From: a bacterium
Lineage (GTDB): Bacteria; Actinomycetota; Acidimicrobiia; Acidimicrobiales; CATQHL01
Direction of reading: 5' to 3'
Length of the DNA: 41,131 nucleotides
Assembly (NCBI GenBank): GCA_028824415.1
Contig: JAPPDX010000132.1
Span: forward strand, 1 to 41,131
In this document: one piece after another, positions 10,216 through 18,481 of the stretch
How positions within the stretch are numbered: position 1 is the first letter of the stretch
How the letters are laid out: every line of letters starts with the position of its first letter
The notes under the pieces: generated by a model
What the model saw: only the letters and a program-made list of their open reading frames with translations
Database searches by the model: none
Told to the model about the DNA's origin: nothing
Position numbers and translations under genes: made by a program

Positions 10216-10682
10216 TCGGGTAGGAGGACGGTGGCGGTGCCGGCGAGGACTGCCTCTGTGCCGTTGCGGGCCAGCCAGACGTCGCAGTCCACGAGTCGGC
10301 CCCCCGAGCCCGGGCGGACGCCGGTGACCTTGCCGCCGGCGACCAGCCGGTCCTCGGCGAAGACGTTGCCCAGGAAGCGCACCTTCACGCGGCGAAAGTT
10401 GGCCGGGCCGCCGGCCCAGTCCGCCAGCATGTCGATCACGTAGCCCATGTTGTTGGGCCCCTGGTTCACCGGCCGGTCGCCCAGGCCCAGCCTGCGCACG
10501 TCGTCGACGTCCCAATGGATGGTGTTGGGGTCCCCGAGAAGCGCCGCCATGGTCTTCATCTTCTCGGCATCGACCGACTCGATGATCCGCTGCGGAAGAT
10601 CGTCGCCGACCTGCACAGCGTGGCCGGCTGCCGGTGGCGGCGAAGGGGTCGCCGCTGCGTCGGTCCCTCTGCCGGCGCTCAC
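10212..10682 (-). CDS. MaoC-like hot-dog dehydratase (C-terminal-type subunit)
   Basis: A 156-residue hot-dog protein with the hydratase-2 type active-site segment DPNTIHWDVDDVRRLGL (catalytic Asp and His) and NQGPNNMGYVIDMLADW. MaoC enzymes hydrate or dehydrate acyl-CoA thioesters. The gene starts at a GTG (10682) that overlaps the TGA of the preceding hot-dog gene as GTGA, so the two are translationally coupled and probably form a heteromeric (R)-enoyl-CoA hydratase, like other split MaoC pairs. The first ~20 residues are Ala/Pro-rich and probably disordered. Downstream of metB on the same strand; the physiological acyl-CoA is unknown. Confidence 0.85.
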   Translation of the reverse strand: MSAGRGTDAAATPSPPPAAGHAVQVGDDLPQRIIESVDAEKMKTMAALLGDPNTIHWDVDDVRRLGLGDRPVNQGPNNMGYVIDMLADWAGGPANFRRVKVRFLGNVFAEDRLVAGGKVTGVRPGSGGRLVDCDVWLARNGTEAVLAGTATVLLPD

Positions 10683-11116
10683 AGCTTCCTCGGGTAGATG
10701 AAAGAGTTGGTGCACGCGCCGGCGACCTCGCCATCGGGCGCCACGACCTCCAGGCGGAACGTCACCAGGTCGAACGTGCCGATCGCCCCGCCCTGCTTGC
10801 GCTTCACGTCGGTGATCTCGCCCCGCACGTCGTAGCTCACACCGGTGCGCAGCGGTGTGAGCACCTCCATGTCGCACTCGCCGAACATGGGGCCCTGATC
10901 CGCGCTGCTGTGGGCCAACTCGAAAAGTTCGGCGATGGACAGGCCCATCCCGCCCATGGCCGCGTAGTAGCAGAACATCGGGTGCGCCAGGTCGTCGCCG
11001 CGCTGCGGCGAGCCGAGGACGTCGTTGGTGAGCCAGTTGCGGTAGTGCTCCAGGTCGAACGTCCCGCCAGGGAGTTTCCGGCCGACGAGCCCGCTGACGG
11101 CCTCGAAGGGGATCAC
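10679..11116 (-). CDS. MaoC-like dehydratase, N-terminal-type (FAS1-like) subunit
   Basis: A 145-residue hot-dog protein resembling the N-terminal half of double-hot-dog MaoC enzymes. The pattern is VLGSPQRGDDLAHPMFCYYA, then FGECDMEVLTPLRTGVSYDV, and ending VAGACTNSFIYPRKL. It lacks the DxNxxH catalytic pair, which is carried by the coupled partner gene; in split enzymes of this kind the non-catalytic subunit shapes the acyl-binding tunnel. Start is a GTG at 11116 with only a weak ribosome site. It follows metB by 34 bases, so the pair may be the tail of the cbs-metB operon. Confidence 0.8.
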   Translation of the reverse strand: MIPFEAVSGLVGRKLPGGTFDLEHYRNWLTNDVLGSPQRGDDLAHPMFCYYAAMGGMGLSIAELFELAHSSADQGPMFGECDMEVLTPLRTGVSYDVRGEITDVKRKQGGAIGTFDLVTFRLEVVAPDGEVAGACTNSFIYPRKL

Positions 11117-11150
11117 AACCGCGCCACCGCACCGCCGCGCCCGGGGTGGC

Positions 11151-12440
11151 TCACCTCAACGCCCGGTCCAGGTCGGCCAGCAGGTCGTCGACGGACTCGA
11201 TGCCCACCGACAGGCGCAACAGGCCGGGATCCACCGCCAGAGGACTGTCGGCCACCGAGAGGTGGGTCATGGTGGCGGGCTGCTCTATGAGCGACTCCAC
11301 CGCACCGAGGGACTCGGCGAGGCGGAACACCCTGGTGGCACGCACGGCGGCCACGGCGGCGTCCCCGCCCCCGGCCACCACGGCCGACACCATCCCGCCG
11401 CCCCGGCGCATCTGCCGGACGGCCACCTCGTGGCCCCGATGGCTCGCCAAGCCCGGGTACAGCACCTGCGCCACGGCCGGATGATCGTCGAGGAAGGACG
11501 CCACCGCCTCGGCGTTGTCGCAGTGGCGGTCCATGCGAACGCCCAAGGTCTTGACGCCGCGCAGCAGCAGGTAGCAGTCGAACGGGGCGGGCACGGCCCC
11601 CGCCGCGTTCTGCACGAACGCCAGCCGCTCGGCCAGATCGTCGTCGTTCACCGCGACGAACCCGCCGACCACGTCGGAATGGCCGCCCAGGTACTTGGTG
11701 GCCGAATGCAGCACCACGTCGGCCCCCAGCGCCAGGGGATTCTGCAGGTACGGCGTGGCGAAGGTGTTGTCCGCCACGACGATGGCCCCGGCAGCGTGTG
11801 CGACGCCGGCCACCGCTGCGATGTCGACGACGGTGAGCAGGGGGTTGGTGGGGGTCTCCAGCCACACCTGGCGCGTCGCGGGACCGATGGCGGCGGCCAG
11901 CGCCCGCTCGTCGGTCATGTCGACCGCGGTCCAGTCGATGCCTCGCTCGCCGTAGACAGCGGCGATGAGACGGTAAGTGCCGCCGTAGCCGTCGGCACCC
12001 AGCACCACGTGGTCGCCGGGGTGCAGCAGCCGGAGCACCGCGTCCTCTGCGGCCATGCCGCTGGCGAAGGCAAGACCGTGTGCCGCCCCCTCCAGGCCGG
12101 CCACGCAGCGCTCCAGCGCGGCCCGCGTGGGGTTGCCGGAGCGCGAGTACTCGTAACCCTGGTGCTCGCCCGGCGCCGGCTGCACGAACGTGGTGGCCAG
12201 ATGGATGGGCACGGTGAGGGCTCCGGTGGCCTCGTCGGGCTCCTGGCCGACGTGGATCGAGCGGGTCTCAAAGCCCCAGCCGTCCGGGCCGCCCCTCACG
12301 TCACCTCCAACGCGGTCATCCCCGCCACCGTGCGGCGCGGCGCCGTCGTGGCCGCCCCTCACTTCACCCTCAACGCCGTCATCCCCAACGCCGTCATCCC
12401 CAACGCCGTCATCCCCGCCGCCGACCGGCCCGCCGCTCAT
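11151..12440 (-). CDS. metB: Cystathionine gamma-synthase/gamma-lyase family PLP enzyme
   Basis: A fold-type I PLP enzyme of the Cys/Met metabolism family. Visible motifs are the conserved start [29 protein letters not shown], the PLP-stacking region [23 protein letters not shown], the Schiff-base lysine in [17 protein letters not shown], and [14 protein letters not shown] at the end. Paired with cbs it most likely acts as cystathionine gamma-lyase (reverse transsulfuration), though synthase activity cannot be excluded. The ATG at 12440 overlaps the cbs stop (ATGA), which supports translation of an unusual ~50-residue Gly/Asp-rich N-terminal extension made of repeats; a GTG about 12302-12304 just after GGAGGT is an alternative start that would omit it. 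Confidence 0.9.
   Translation of the reverse strand: MSGGPVGGGDDGVGDDGVGDDGVEGEVRGGHDGAAPHGGGDDRVGGDVRGGPDGWGFETRSIHVGQEPDEATGALTVPIHLATTFVQPAPGEHQGYEYSRSGNPTRAALERCVAGLEGAAHGLAFASGMAAEDAVLRLLHPGDHVVLGADGYGGTYRLIAAVYGERGIDWTAVDMTDERALAAAIGPATRQVWLETPTNPLLTVVDIAAVAGVAHAAGAIVVADNTFATPYLQNPLALGADVVLHSATKYLGGHSDVVGGFVAVNDDDLAERLAFVQNAAGAVPAPFDCYLLLRGVKTLGVRMDRHCDNAEAVASFLDDHPAVAQVLYPGLASHRGHEVAVRQMRRGGGMVSAVVAGGGDAAVAAVRATRVFRLAESLGAVESLIEQPATMTHLSVADSPLAVDPGLLRLSVGIESVDDLLADLDRALR
12289..12416 (-). repeat. Nested short repeats encoding the MetB N-terminal extension
   Basis: Two 35-base imperfect copies lie at 12289-12323 and 12352-12386, 63 bases apart. The 15-base end of the second is repeated in perfect tandem three times (AACGCCGTCATCCCC on the plus strand at 12372-12386, 12387-12401 and 12402-12416). 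On the coding strand these give GDDGV units and two RGG(H/P)DG units. All changes keep the reading frame. Confidence 0.8.
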
Positions 12441-13861
12441 GACGGGGTGCCGTTGCCGGTACTGGACGACAGGTCGCCGGCGCCCGGCGAATCGGGCCCA
12501 GGGCGACCCGCGGACAGGAACCCCAACACGTCGGCGCGAGACACCACCGCCCGCGGGCGGCCGGCGTCGAGCACCAGCAGCGCCGGCGATCGCTCAAGTT
12601 TCGTTACCGCCAGCGCCACGGACTCCCCCACGCCGATCTGCTCCAGCGGTCTGCTCATCACCCGCTCCACCGGGCGTTCCAACAGATCGCCGTCGAAGGC
12701 GAGCGCCACGAGTTGCAGTTCGTCGACCGATCCCACGACCTCGGCGGCGGTCAGCGGCATCTCACCCTTGGCCACGGGGAGTTGGCTTACGCCGTAGTCG
12801 CGCATCCGAGTCACGGCGAAGCGCACCGGGTCACCGGGTTGGACGTACACCAGCGGGGGCACGGCCCCAGCCCGGGAGTCGAGCACGTCCTTGACGCACG
12901 GGCTATCGCCGATCAGGAAGCCGTGTGACGCCATCCAGGAGTCGTTGAACACCTTCGACAGGTAGCCCCGACCGGCGTCGGGCAGCAACAGCACGACGAC
13001 GTCGTCGGGTCCACAGGCCCGGGCCACCTCCCGGGCGGCACACACCACGGTGCCCCCGGAGCCGCCGATGAGCAGGCCCTCCCGGCGCGACACCGCCCGG
13101 GCCATGTCGAAGGAGTCCCGGTCGGAGATGGGGATCACACGGTCCACCACCGACCGGTCGTAGGTCTCGGGCCAGAAGTCCTCGCCGATGCCCTCCACCA
13201 GGTAGGGTCGGCCCGAGCCGCCGCTGAAGACCGACCCCTCGGGATCGGCGCCGATCACCTGCACCGCCGGGTTCTGCCGCTTGAGGTAGCGACCGACGCC
13301 GCCGAGGGTGCCCCCGGTGCCGGCTCCCGCAACGAAGTGCGTGATGCGCCCACCGGTCTGGCGCCACAATTCGGGTCCGGTGGTCTGCTCGTGGGCCAGC
13401 GGGTTGACCTGGTTGAAGTACTGGTTGGGCCGGTAGGCGCCGGGGATCTCGGCGGCCAGGCGCGCCGCGGTGGAGTAGTACGAGTCAGGATCCTCGGGCG
13501 CAACCGCCACCGGGCAGATCACCACCTCGGCGCCGTAGGCCCGCAGGAGTTGCACCTTCTCCTGGCTGACCTTGTCGGTCATGACGAAGATGCAGCGGTA
13601 ATCCCGCTGCGCCGCCACCATGGCCAGCCCCACGCCGGTATTGCCCGACGTGGGTTCGATGATGGTGCCGCCGGGAGCCAGCAGGCCCTCCCGCTCGGCG
13701 GCGTCGATCATGGCCACGGCGGGCCGATCCTTCACGCTGCCGCCGGGATTGAGCATCTCCAGCTTGGCCAGCACTTCACACGGGAGCCCGGCCAGCACAC
13801 GCCGCATCCGCACCAGCGGGGTGTTGCCGATGAGGCCGAGGATCGAGTCTGCGACCTCCAC
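12437..13861 (-). CDS. cbs: Cystathionine beta-synthase
   Basis: PLP-dependent condensation of serine and homocysteine to cystathionine. The 474-residue protein has a fold-type II catalytic core: the PLP lysine K44 in NPGGSVKDRPA, the substrate loop PTSGNTGVGLA, and the phosphate loop AGAGTGGTLGGVGRYLK. A C-terminal pair of CBS domains spans about residues 330-460 (VQPGDPVRFAVTRMRDYGV and then VMSRPLEQIGVGESVALAV). Length and domain order match actinobacterial Cbs rather than the shorter cysteine synthases. The start is a GTG at 13861. It is translationally coupled to metB, so homocysteine would be routed to cysteine by both enzymes in sequence. The stretch 13862-13976 upstream (115 bases) probably carries the promoter, but no convincing boxes are seen. 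Confidence 0.95.
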   Translation of the reverse strand: MEVADSILGLIGNTPLVRMRRVLAGLPCEVLAKLEMLNPGGSVKDRPAVAMIDAAEREGLLAPGGTIIEPTSGNTGVGLAMVAAQRDYRCIFVMTDKVSQEKVQLLRAYGAEVVICPVAVAPEDPDSYYSTAARLAAEIPGAYRPNQYFNQVNPLAHEQTTGPELWRQTGGRITHFVAGAGTGGTLGGVGRYLKRQNPAVQVIGADPEGSVFSGGSGRPYLVEGIGEDFWPETYDRSVVDRVIPISDRDSFDMARAVSRREGLLIGGSGGTVVCAAREVARACGPDDVVVLLLPDAGRGYLSKVFNDSWMASHGFLIGDSPCVKDVLDSRAGAVPPLVYVQPGDPVRFAVTRMRDYGVSQLPVAKGEMPLTAAEVVGSVDELQLVALAFDGDLLERPVERVMSRPLEQIGVGESVALAVTKLERSPALLVLDAGRPRAVVSRADVLGFLSAGRPGPDSPGAGDLSSSTGNGTPS

Positions 13862-13976
13862 GCCCTCACGCTACCCACGCCGGGCGGCGACCCGGACCCC
13901 CGGACGGCGGTGAGGGTTCCGCGGCGCACCGCCTCCGGACAGCGCTCCCCTCCGGAGGCCGGCCTCGTCGCGCCGC

Positions 13977-15560
13977 TCAGAGTTCGTCGCTGCCGGCCAG
14001 TGACTCGTCGGGGCTGTGGCCGTAGCAGTGCTCCAGCAGCCGGGCCTCGGTGATCTCGTCGCCGACGGCCTCGCCCACGATCGCTCCCTCGCGCATGGCA
14101 ATGACGCGGTGGCAGACCCCCACCAGCTCGCCGAACTCCGAGGAGATGAACACCACGGCCTTGCCCTCGGCGGCCAGTTGCTCCATGAGCGAGTAGACCT
14201 CCTCCTTGGCGCCGACGTCGATGCCGTGGGTGGGCTCGTCGAAGATCAGCACCGAGGCACCCGAGCGCAACCAGCGGGCGAGCACCAGCTTCTGCTGGTT
14301 GCCGCCCGACAGCCAAGCGGCCGGCGTGAGGTCCGAGGGGGTCTTGATGTCGAGGTCGCGGACGGCGGCCAGGGAGGCTTCGCGCTCCTTGGGGCTCGAC
14401 GGCATGGGCAGGTGGCGCGCCCTGCGAAAGCTGCGGAGAGTGCCGAGGGTGATGTTGCGGCGCACGTTGAAGTCTCTGATGAGGCCCTGGTTGCGCCGAT
14501 CCTCCGGCAGTAGCACCATCCCGGCGGCGATGGCGTCGGCCGGTCGACGGATGGTGACCTCCTCACCGTGCAGGCGGATCGTCCCGGCGGTCCGATGGTC
14601 GGCGCCGAAGACGGCTCGCATCAACTCGGTGCGTCCGGCTCCCACCAGACCGGCGACACCCAGGATCTCGCCCTCACGGATGCTGAACGATGCGTCGTGG
14701 ATGTGCCCCGGGACCTCCATTCCCGCTACTTCCAGAACCACCGGAGTGTCGGGCGGACCGCCGATGCCGTGGCTGCGTCGGCGCTGCAGAGCCGTCTCGC
14801 TGGCGTCCTCGCCGGTGATCTCCTCGATGAGTGTGCGGGTGTCGAAAGCCTCCGTTGGGCGGTCGTCCACCACGGCCCCGTCGCGCATCACCACAACCCG
14901 ATCCGTGATCTCGAGAATCTCCTCAAGACGGTGCGATACGTACACCACGGCCACGCCGGCTCCCGACAGGTCGCGAATGACGGCGAACAATTGGCTGGTC
15001 TCCTCGTCGGTGAGCGAGCCGGTGGGCTCGTCGAGGACGACCAGCCGGGCCTGAGTCACCAGGGCCCGGGCGATCATGACGAGCCGCTGCTGTGCCACGG
15101 GGAGCGTGCGGATCGGCACACCCGGCGAGACACCGCCGCCGAGGCGCGCCAAGACCTCGCGCGACTGGCGCCGCAGCTTGGCGAAGTCCACCAGAACACC
15201 CGCTTGGCGGGGATAGCCAAGCCCCAGTTCCACGTTCTCGGCAACGGACAGATCGCCCACGACCGAGAGCTCCTGGTGCACGAACGACAGCCCCAGCAAC
15301 GTGGCGTCGTGGGGGTTGTGGAGGTGGATCTCCTCGCCGTCCAGAAGGATGCGGCCTTCATCCGGGGCGGTGGCCCCGGCGAGGATCTTGATGACGGTGC
15401 TCTTGCCGGCGCCGTTCTTGCCAACCAGCCCGACGACCTCACCGGGGCGGATGGCGAGCGAGACGTTGTCGGCGGCTCGCACGCCCGGGTAGTCCTTGAC
15501 CAGCCCTTGGACCTCCAGGAATACGTCGGCGGAGGCCGTGGCCGCTGCGGTGGCACCCAT
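13977..15560 (-). CDS. Sugar-type ABC importer ATP-binding protein (RbsA/MglA-like, two ABC domains)
   Basis: A 527-residue double-ABC ATPase of the carbohydrate-uptake type 2 family. Domain one has Walker [10 protein letters not shown] near 47-55, Q-loop region, the degenerate signature [15 protein letters not shown] and Walker [16 protein letters not shown]. Domain two has the usual degenerate P-loop [16 protein letters not shown], the intact signature [15 protein letters not shown] and [17 protein letters not shown]. It lies 13 bases after the permease gene and completes the importer with the lipoprotein at 16785. The transported sugar or related solute is unknown; no sugar-catabolic gene is adjacent. 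Confidence 0.93.
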   Translation of the reverse strand: MGATAAATASADVFLEVQGLVKDYPGVRAADNVSLAIRPGEVVGLVGKNGAGKSTVIKILAGATAPDEGRILLDGEEIHLHNPHDATLLGLSFVHQELSVVGDLSVAENVELGLGYPRQAGVLVDFAKLRRQSREVLARLGGGVSPGVPIRTLPVAQQRLVMIARALVTQARLVVLDEPTGSLTDEETSQLFAVIRDLSGAGVAVVYVSHRLEEILEITDRVVVMRDGAVVDDRPTEAFDTRTLIEEITGEDASETALQRRRSHGIGGPPDTPVVLEVAGMEVPGHIHDASFSIREGEILGVAGLVGAGRTELMRAVFGADHRTAGTIRLHGEEVTIRRPADAIAAGMVLLPEDRRNQGLIRDFNVRRNITLGTLRSFRRARHLPMPSSPKEREASLAAVRDLDIKTPSDLTPAAWLSGGNQQKLVLARWLRSGASVLIFDEPTHGIDVGAKEEVYSLMEQLAAEGKAVVFISSEFGELVGVCHRVIAMREGAIVGEAVGDEITEARLLEHCYGHSPDESLAGSDEL

Positions 15561-15573
15561 GCGGTCGGCTCCG

Positions 15574-16626
15574 CTACTTGCGCCGCAGCATGATCTGGCT
15601 GACCAGCACGCCGAAGATCAGGATCACACCCTTGGCGATGTTGATCCAGGCGTTGGAGATCTGCAGCGAAAGCAGGCCCACCTCGATGACACGCAGGAAC
15701 AACGCCCCCACGATCGTGCCCGGGATGCTGAACTGCCCCGGTCTGAACACCGCCGCCCCGAGGAAGACCGCCGCGTAGGCGTCCAGCAGGAACGCATCGC
15801 CCAGGTTCAGGCGGATGCCCGAGATGCCGGCGGTGAGCAGGATCCCGATCAGCGAGGCCAGCAGAGCGACGATCACGAAACCGAGCAGGCGGATCCGCGC
15901 CACGGGGATGCCCGCCAGACGCGCCGCCTCGGTGTTGCCGCCGATGGCGTACATGTAGCGCCCCACCTCGGTGCGATCCATGATGATCCACGCCGCCGCA
16001 ACGATGCCGAAAGCAATGAACACGGGACGCCGCAGATCCCAGAACTCCACATTCCGAGCCAGATCCACGTAGAAGGGTTGGGCTCCCACCGGGATGGTGA
16101 TCGAGCGATTGCTCGTCCAGAGCTGTTCGATGCCCTTCAGGCCCACCAATCCCGCCAGCGTGATCACGAACGACGACGCCCCGACATAGGAGATCAGGAA
16201 GCCGTTGAACAGGCCGACGGCGGCTCCCACGCCCAGGGCTGCCAGCATGGCGATCCACACGGGTTGCTCGAAGTTGACCATGAGCGCCACGGCCGTGGCG
16301 CCCGACAGTCCGACCATGCTGCCGAAGGACAGATCGAAGTCACCCATCGACAGCACGAACGTGAGCGCCGTGGCGAGTACCAGCAGAGGAACGAAGGACG
16401 ACGGCAGGAACAGCACGTTCTGCACGTGGTTCTGCGTGAGGAAGACCTCCGGATCCAGCGCCTTGAAGATCACGACGACGATCGCGAAGACCACCAGCAG
16501 CCCGTAGCGGGCGAAGAAGTCGCGCACGTTGATCCGGCTCGAGCGATTGTCGATTGTGCGGGTCGCCTCGCTCACAGGAGCGCCCGAGCCGGCCCCGTCG
16601 GTTCCCGTGCTTGTGTCGTCGCTCAC
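15574..16626 (-). CDS. Sugar-type ABC importer permease (RbsC-like)
   Basis: A 350-residue integral membrane protein of the BPD_transp_2 family with about ten hydrophobic helices, starting with YGLLVVFAIVVVIFKAL. The family's conserved regions are visible: MGDFDLSFGSMVGLSGATAV (type-2 permease signature) and AIGGNTEAARLAGIPVARIR, the cytoplasmic coupling loop that contacts the ATPase. I chose the GTG at 16626 because GGGGAG lies six bases upstream; the open frame extends 11 codons further without a better site. The N-terminus is a hydrophilic Gly/Ser/Thr-rich tail of ~40 residues. It is 158 bases downstream of the binding-protein gene, with a strong hairpin in between. Confidence 0.93.
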   Translation of the reverse strand: MSDDTSTGTDGAGSGAPVSEATRTIDNRSSRINVRDFFARYGLLVVFAIVVVIFKALDPEVFLTQNHVQNVLFLPSSFVPLLVLATALTFVLSMGDFDLSFGSMVGLSGATAVALMVNFEQPVWIAMLAALGVGAAVGLFNGFLISYVGASSFVITLAGLVGLKGIEQLWTSNRSITIPVGAQPFYVDLARNVEFWDLRRPVFIAFGIVAAAWIIMDRTEVGRYMYAIGGNTEAARLAGIPVARIRLLGFVIVALLASLIGILLTAGISGIRLNLGDAFLLDAYAAVFLGAAVFRPGQFSIPGTIVGALFLRVIEVGLLSLQISNAWINIAKGVILIFGVLVSQIMLRRK

Positions 16627-16693
16627 GTGCGTCTCCCCTGCGTCGTTCGGCCTCTGCAAATTAGTCGCGGGTTACGCGCCTCCCCGAAATGGC

Positions 16694-16730
16694 GGAGGGG
16701 GACGCAGCCACCTCGGCTGCGTCCCCCTCC
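16694..16730. terminator. Perfect 16-bp hairpin between binding-protein and permease genes
   Basis: Arms 16694-16709 and 16715-16730 (GGAGGGGGACGCAGCC and its exact complement) surround a 5-base loop. No T-run follows in the direction of transcription, so it is more likely a partial terminator or an mRNA 3'-end stabiliser than a full intrinsic terminator. It would make the lipoprotein message more abundant than the permease-ATPase message, as is common in ABC importer operons. Confidence 0.7.
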
Positions 16731-16784
16731 TACCTGGGACTTGATCCCGTCACGATTGCTCGTTACGGGACTGGTCGATCGGCT

Positions 16785-18359
16785 CTAGCCGATGTTGCTG
16801 TACGCCGCTGCCCAGCGGGCCTCGAAGAAGTCCACATAGTCCGTCCAGCGTGAATCCGTGGGCGTGGGATACGGGCCGCGGCCCGGGTTGCATTCGTCGC
16901 CGACGTCTTCCGGCGTCACGATGAACGGGATCGAGAACTGCCAGGCATTGCCGTCGGCATCCTCGTAGTAGGGACGCAACTCGTCGGTGAACTGGACGCC
17001 CTTGGCGTAGTACGAGGCGATCTGGTCCATCGCCACATAGCTGCCCCACTCCAGATTCTCCTCGGAGGAGGCGTCCACGCCGCCTGCCTGCATCTGCTGT
17101 TGCGTGGTGCAGTTGGCATAGAACGTGAGCACCATCGGGCGATCCGGCGGTGACACCCCGGAGAAGCTCTCGGTGATGACCGGGCCGACACCCAGCGCAG
17201 CGAGGTCGAACGTCAGCCAGAAGGCCAGCGAGTCCGGCGCCTGCAGCAGCCAGTTGGCCGCCAGGTCAGCGGCGGTGCCGATGACGTCGGCGAAGTCGAC
17301 CATCTCCACCGCGCCGATGGTGACGTCGGTGCCCTCGACGGCGGCGCGGAGCTGATCCTCACGGTCGGATCCCCACTTGGCGAAGCCGGCGCTGGAGATC
17401 TGGACCGGGCCGTCCTTGCCGCGGTTGTCCATCATCCACTCGGCCAGCACGCGGCCCAGCGCGGCGTCGTTCGGGTTGAACGAGGCTGCGTAGAGGTGGT
17501 AGAAGCTCTGGGTTCCGCCGGTGTTCACGAACGGGATGCCCGCGTCGCGTGCCCGGGCGAGGCCCTCCACGATCACCTCGACGGTGGTGCCGTCGGTGAC
17601 GATGGCATCCACACCGGAGTTGATGAAGCCCTCCAGGCAGGTTTGCATGGCGTCGGGAACGCCCTCGGCGTCGCAGTACTCCCAGCCCCAACCGAGGTAG
17701 TCCACGGCGTCCTTGGCCGTGAGCTCGAGGCGCTGTGCGGCCTCGGAGGCGCCGAGCACCTGCAGGTAGCCGATCGTGAGTTGCGGTAGCTCGACCGCCG
17801 GGCCGCTCGGCCAGGCGATTGCCGTGCCCATCGAGGCCTCTGGCGGCGTCCAGCCCTCTGGCTTGTCCACCAACGCGGGAGGCGCCATGTCGTCCATGGG
17901 CTCCTCGTCGTCCATGGGCTCGGGCTCGGAGGCCGCTTCGGCGGCTGCGGCTGCAGCGGCTGCTTGCGACTCGGCCTCCGCCGCGGCGTCGCGGGCCGCG
18001 TCGGCCTCGGCCTGTGCCGACGCCGCCTCGTCGCGTGCGGCGGCTGCGGCGTCCTGCGCGTCTGCGAGCGCAGCCTCAGCGGCGGCCACTGCTTCCTGGT
18101 TGCCCTCGGCAGTCGCCTGAGCCAGTTCTGCGGCAGCCGCGGCGGCCTCAGCCGCCCTCAGAGCCGCCTCGGCCTGCGCTGACGCGGCCTGCGCGTCGGC
18201 CAGAGCCGCATCCGCCTCGCTGTTTGCGGCGCCGGCCTCGGCCAATGCGGCGTCGGCGGTGTCGGCGGCGCCGTCATCGCTGGCACAGGCGGCCGCCAGC
18301 AGCGCCAGCGCCAGGCCGAGCGACAGCAGTCGCCAAAGTGTTCGTTTGCGGTTGGGCAT
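16785..18359 (-). CDS. ABC importer substrate-binding lipoprotein with alanine-rich coiled-coil spacer
   Basis: A 524-residue lipoprotein with a signal sequence MPNRKRTLWRLLSLGLALAL, lipobox LAAAC and Cys25 as the lipidated residue. Residues ~31-145 are almost wholly Ala, Glu, Asp and Gln with heptad-like spacing (for example AQAEAALRAAEAAAAAAELA), predicting a long rigid helix or coiled coil. A short acidic linker (EPMDDEEPMDDM) follows. From ~190 onward there is a sugar-type periplasmic binding domain (LPQLTIGYLQVLGASEAAQR, GVDAIVTDGTTVEVIVEGLA, DAGIPFVNTGG). The ATG at 18359 follows AAGGAGGGG. First gene of the importer operon. The spacer is far longer than the usual few disordered residues. 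The ligand is unknown. Confidence 0.9.
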   Translation of the reverse strand: MPNRKRTLWRLLSLGLALALLAAACASDDGAADTADAALAEAGAANSEADAALADAQAASAQAEAALRAAEAAAAAAELAQATAEGNQEAVAAAEAALADAQDAAAAARDEAASAQAEADAARDAAAEAESQAAAAAAAAEAASEPEPMDDEEPMDDMAPPALVDKPEGWTPPEASMGTAIAWPSGPAVELPQLTIGYLQVLGASEAAQRLELTAKDAVDYLGWGWEYCDAEGVPDAMQTCLEGFINSGVDAIVTDGTTVEVIVEGLARARDAGIPFVNTGGTQSFYHLYAASFNPNDAALGRVLAEWMMDNRGKDGPVQISSAGFAKWGSDREDQLRAAVEGTDVTIGAVEMVDFADVIGTAADLAANWLLQAPDSLAFWLTFDLAALGVGPVITESFSGVSPPDRPMVLTFYANCTTQQQMQAGGVDASSEENLEWGSYVAMDQIASYYAKGVQFTDELRPYYEDADGNAWQFSIPFIVTPEDVGDECNPGRGPYPTPTDSRWTDYVDFFEARWAAAYSNIG

Positions 18360-18371
18360 TTTTCCCCTCCT

Positions 18372-18387
18372 TCGCCCGAGCGGGCGA
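18372..18387. promoter_or_regulatory. Leader hairpin next to the lipoprotein ribosome site
   Basis: TCGCCCG-AG-CGGGCGA is a perfect 7-bp stem with a two-base centre. In the minus-strand mRNA it ends immediately before the AAGGAGGGG ribosome site of the binding lipoprotein. It could stabilise the transcript or tune translation. As DNA it is also a palindrome and might be an operator. Confidence 0.4.
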
Positions 18388-18425
18388 TCTGTTCCCTGGA
18401 TATCAAACGAGAGTTTGGTCGCCAC

Positions 18426-18463
18426 ACGCTAGCAGCGGGAACAGGGCGTTCAACCTGGTTCAA
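18426..18463 (-). promoter_or_regulatory. Candidate promoter of the sugar-type importer, with doubled -35 element
   Basis: On the minus strand, TTGAAC (18453-18448), a 16-base spacer and TAGCGT (18431-18426). A second GGTTGAAC lies exactly 10 bases upstream, making a direct repeat on the same helix face. A short inverted repeat CAAAC-GAGA-GTTTG (18404-18417) sits downstream of the -10. The BMP lipoprotein gene has a matching arrangement (TGAACA, 16 bases, TAGCGT) at 39765-39738. Confidence 0.45.
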
Positions 18464-18481
18464 CCCCCCGAGTCGGCACCC

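Noticed and set aside
18455-18475. GGTTCAACCCC resembling a tRNA T-arm
   Set aside because: No matching acceptor stem, anticodon arm or second strand; better explained as the doubled promoter element.
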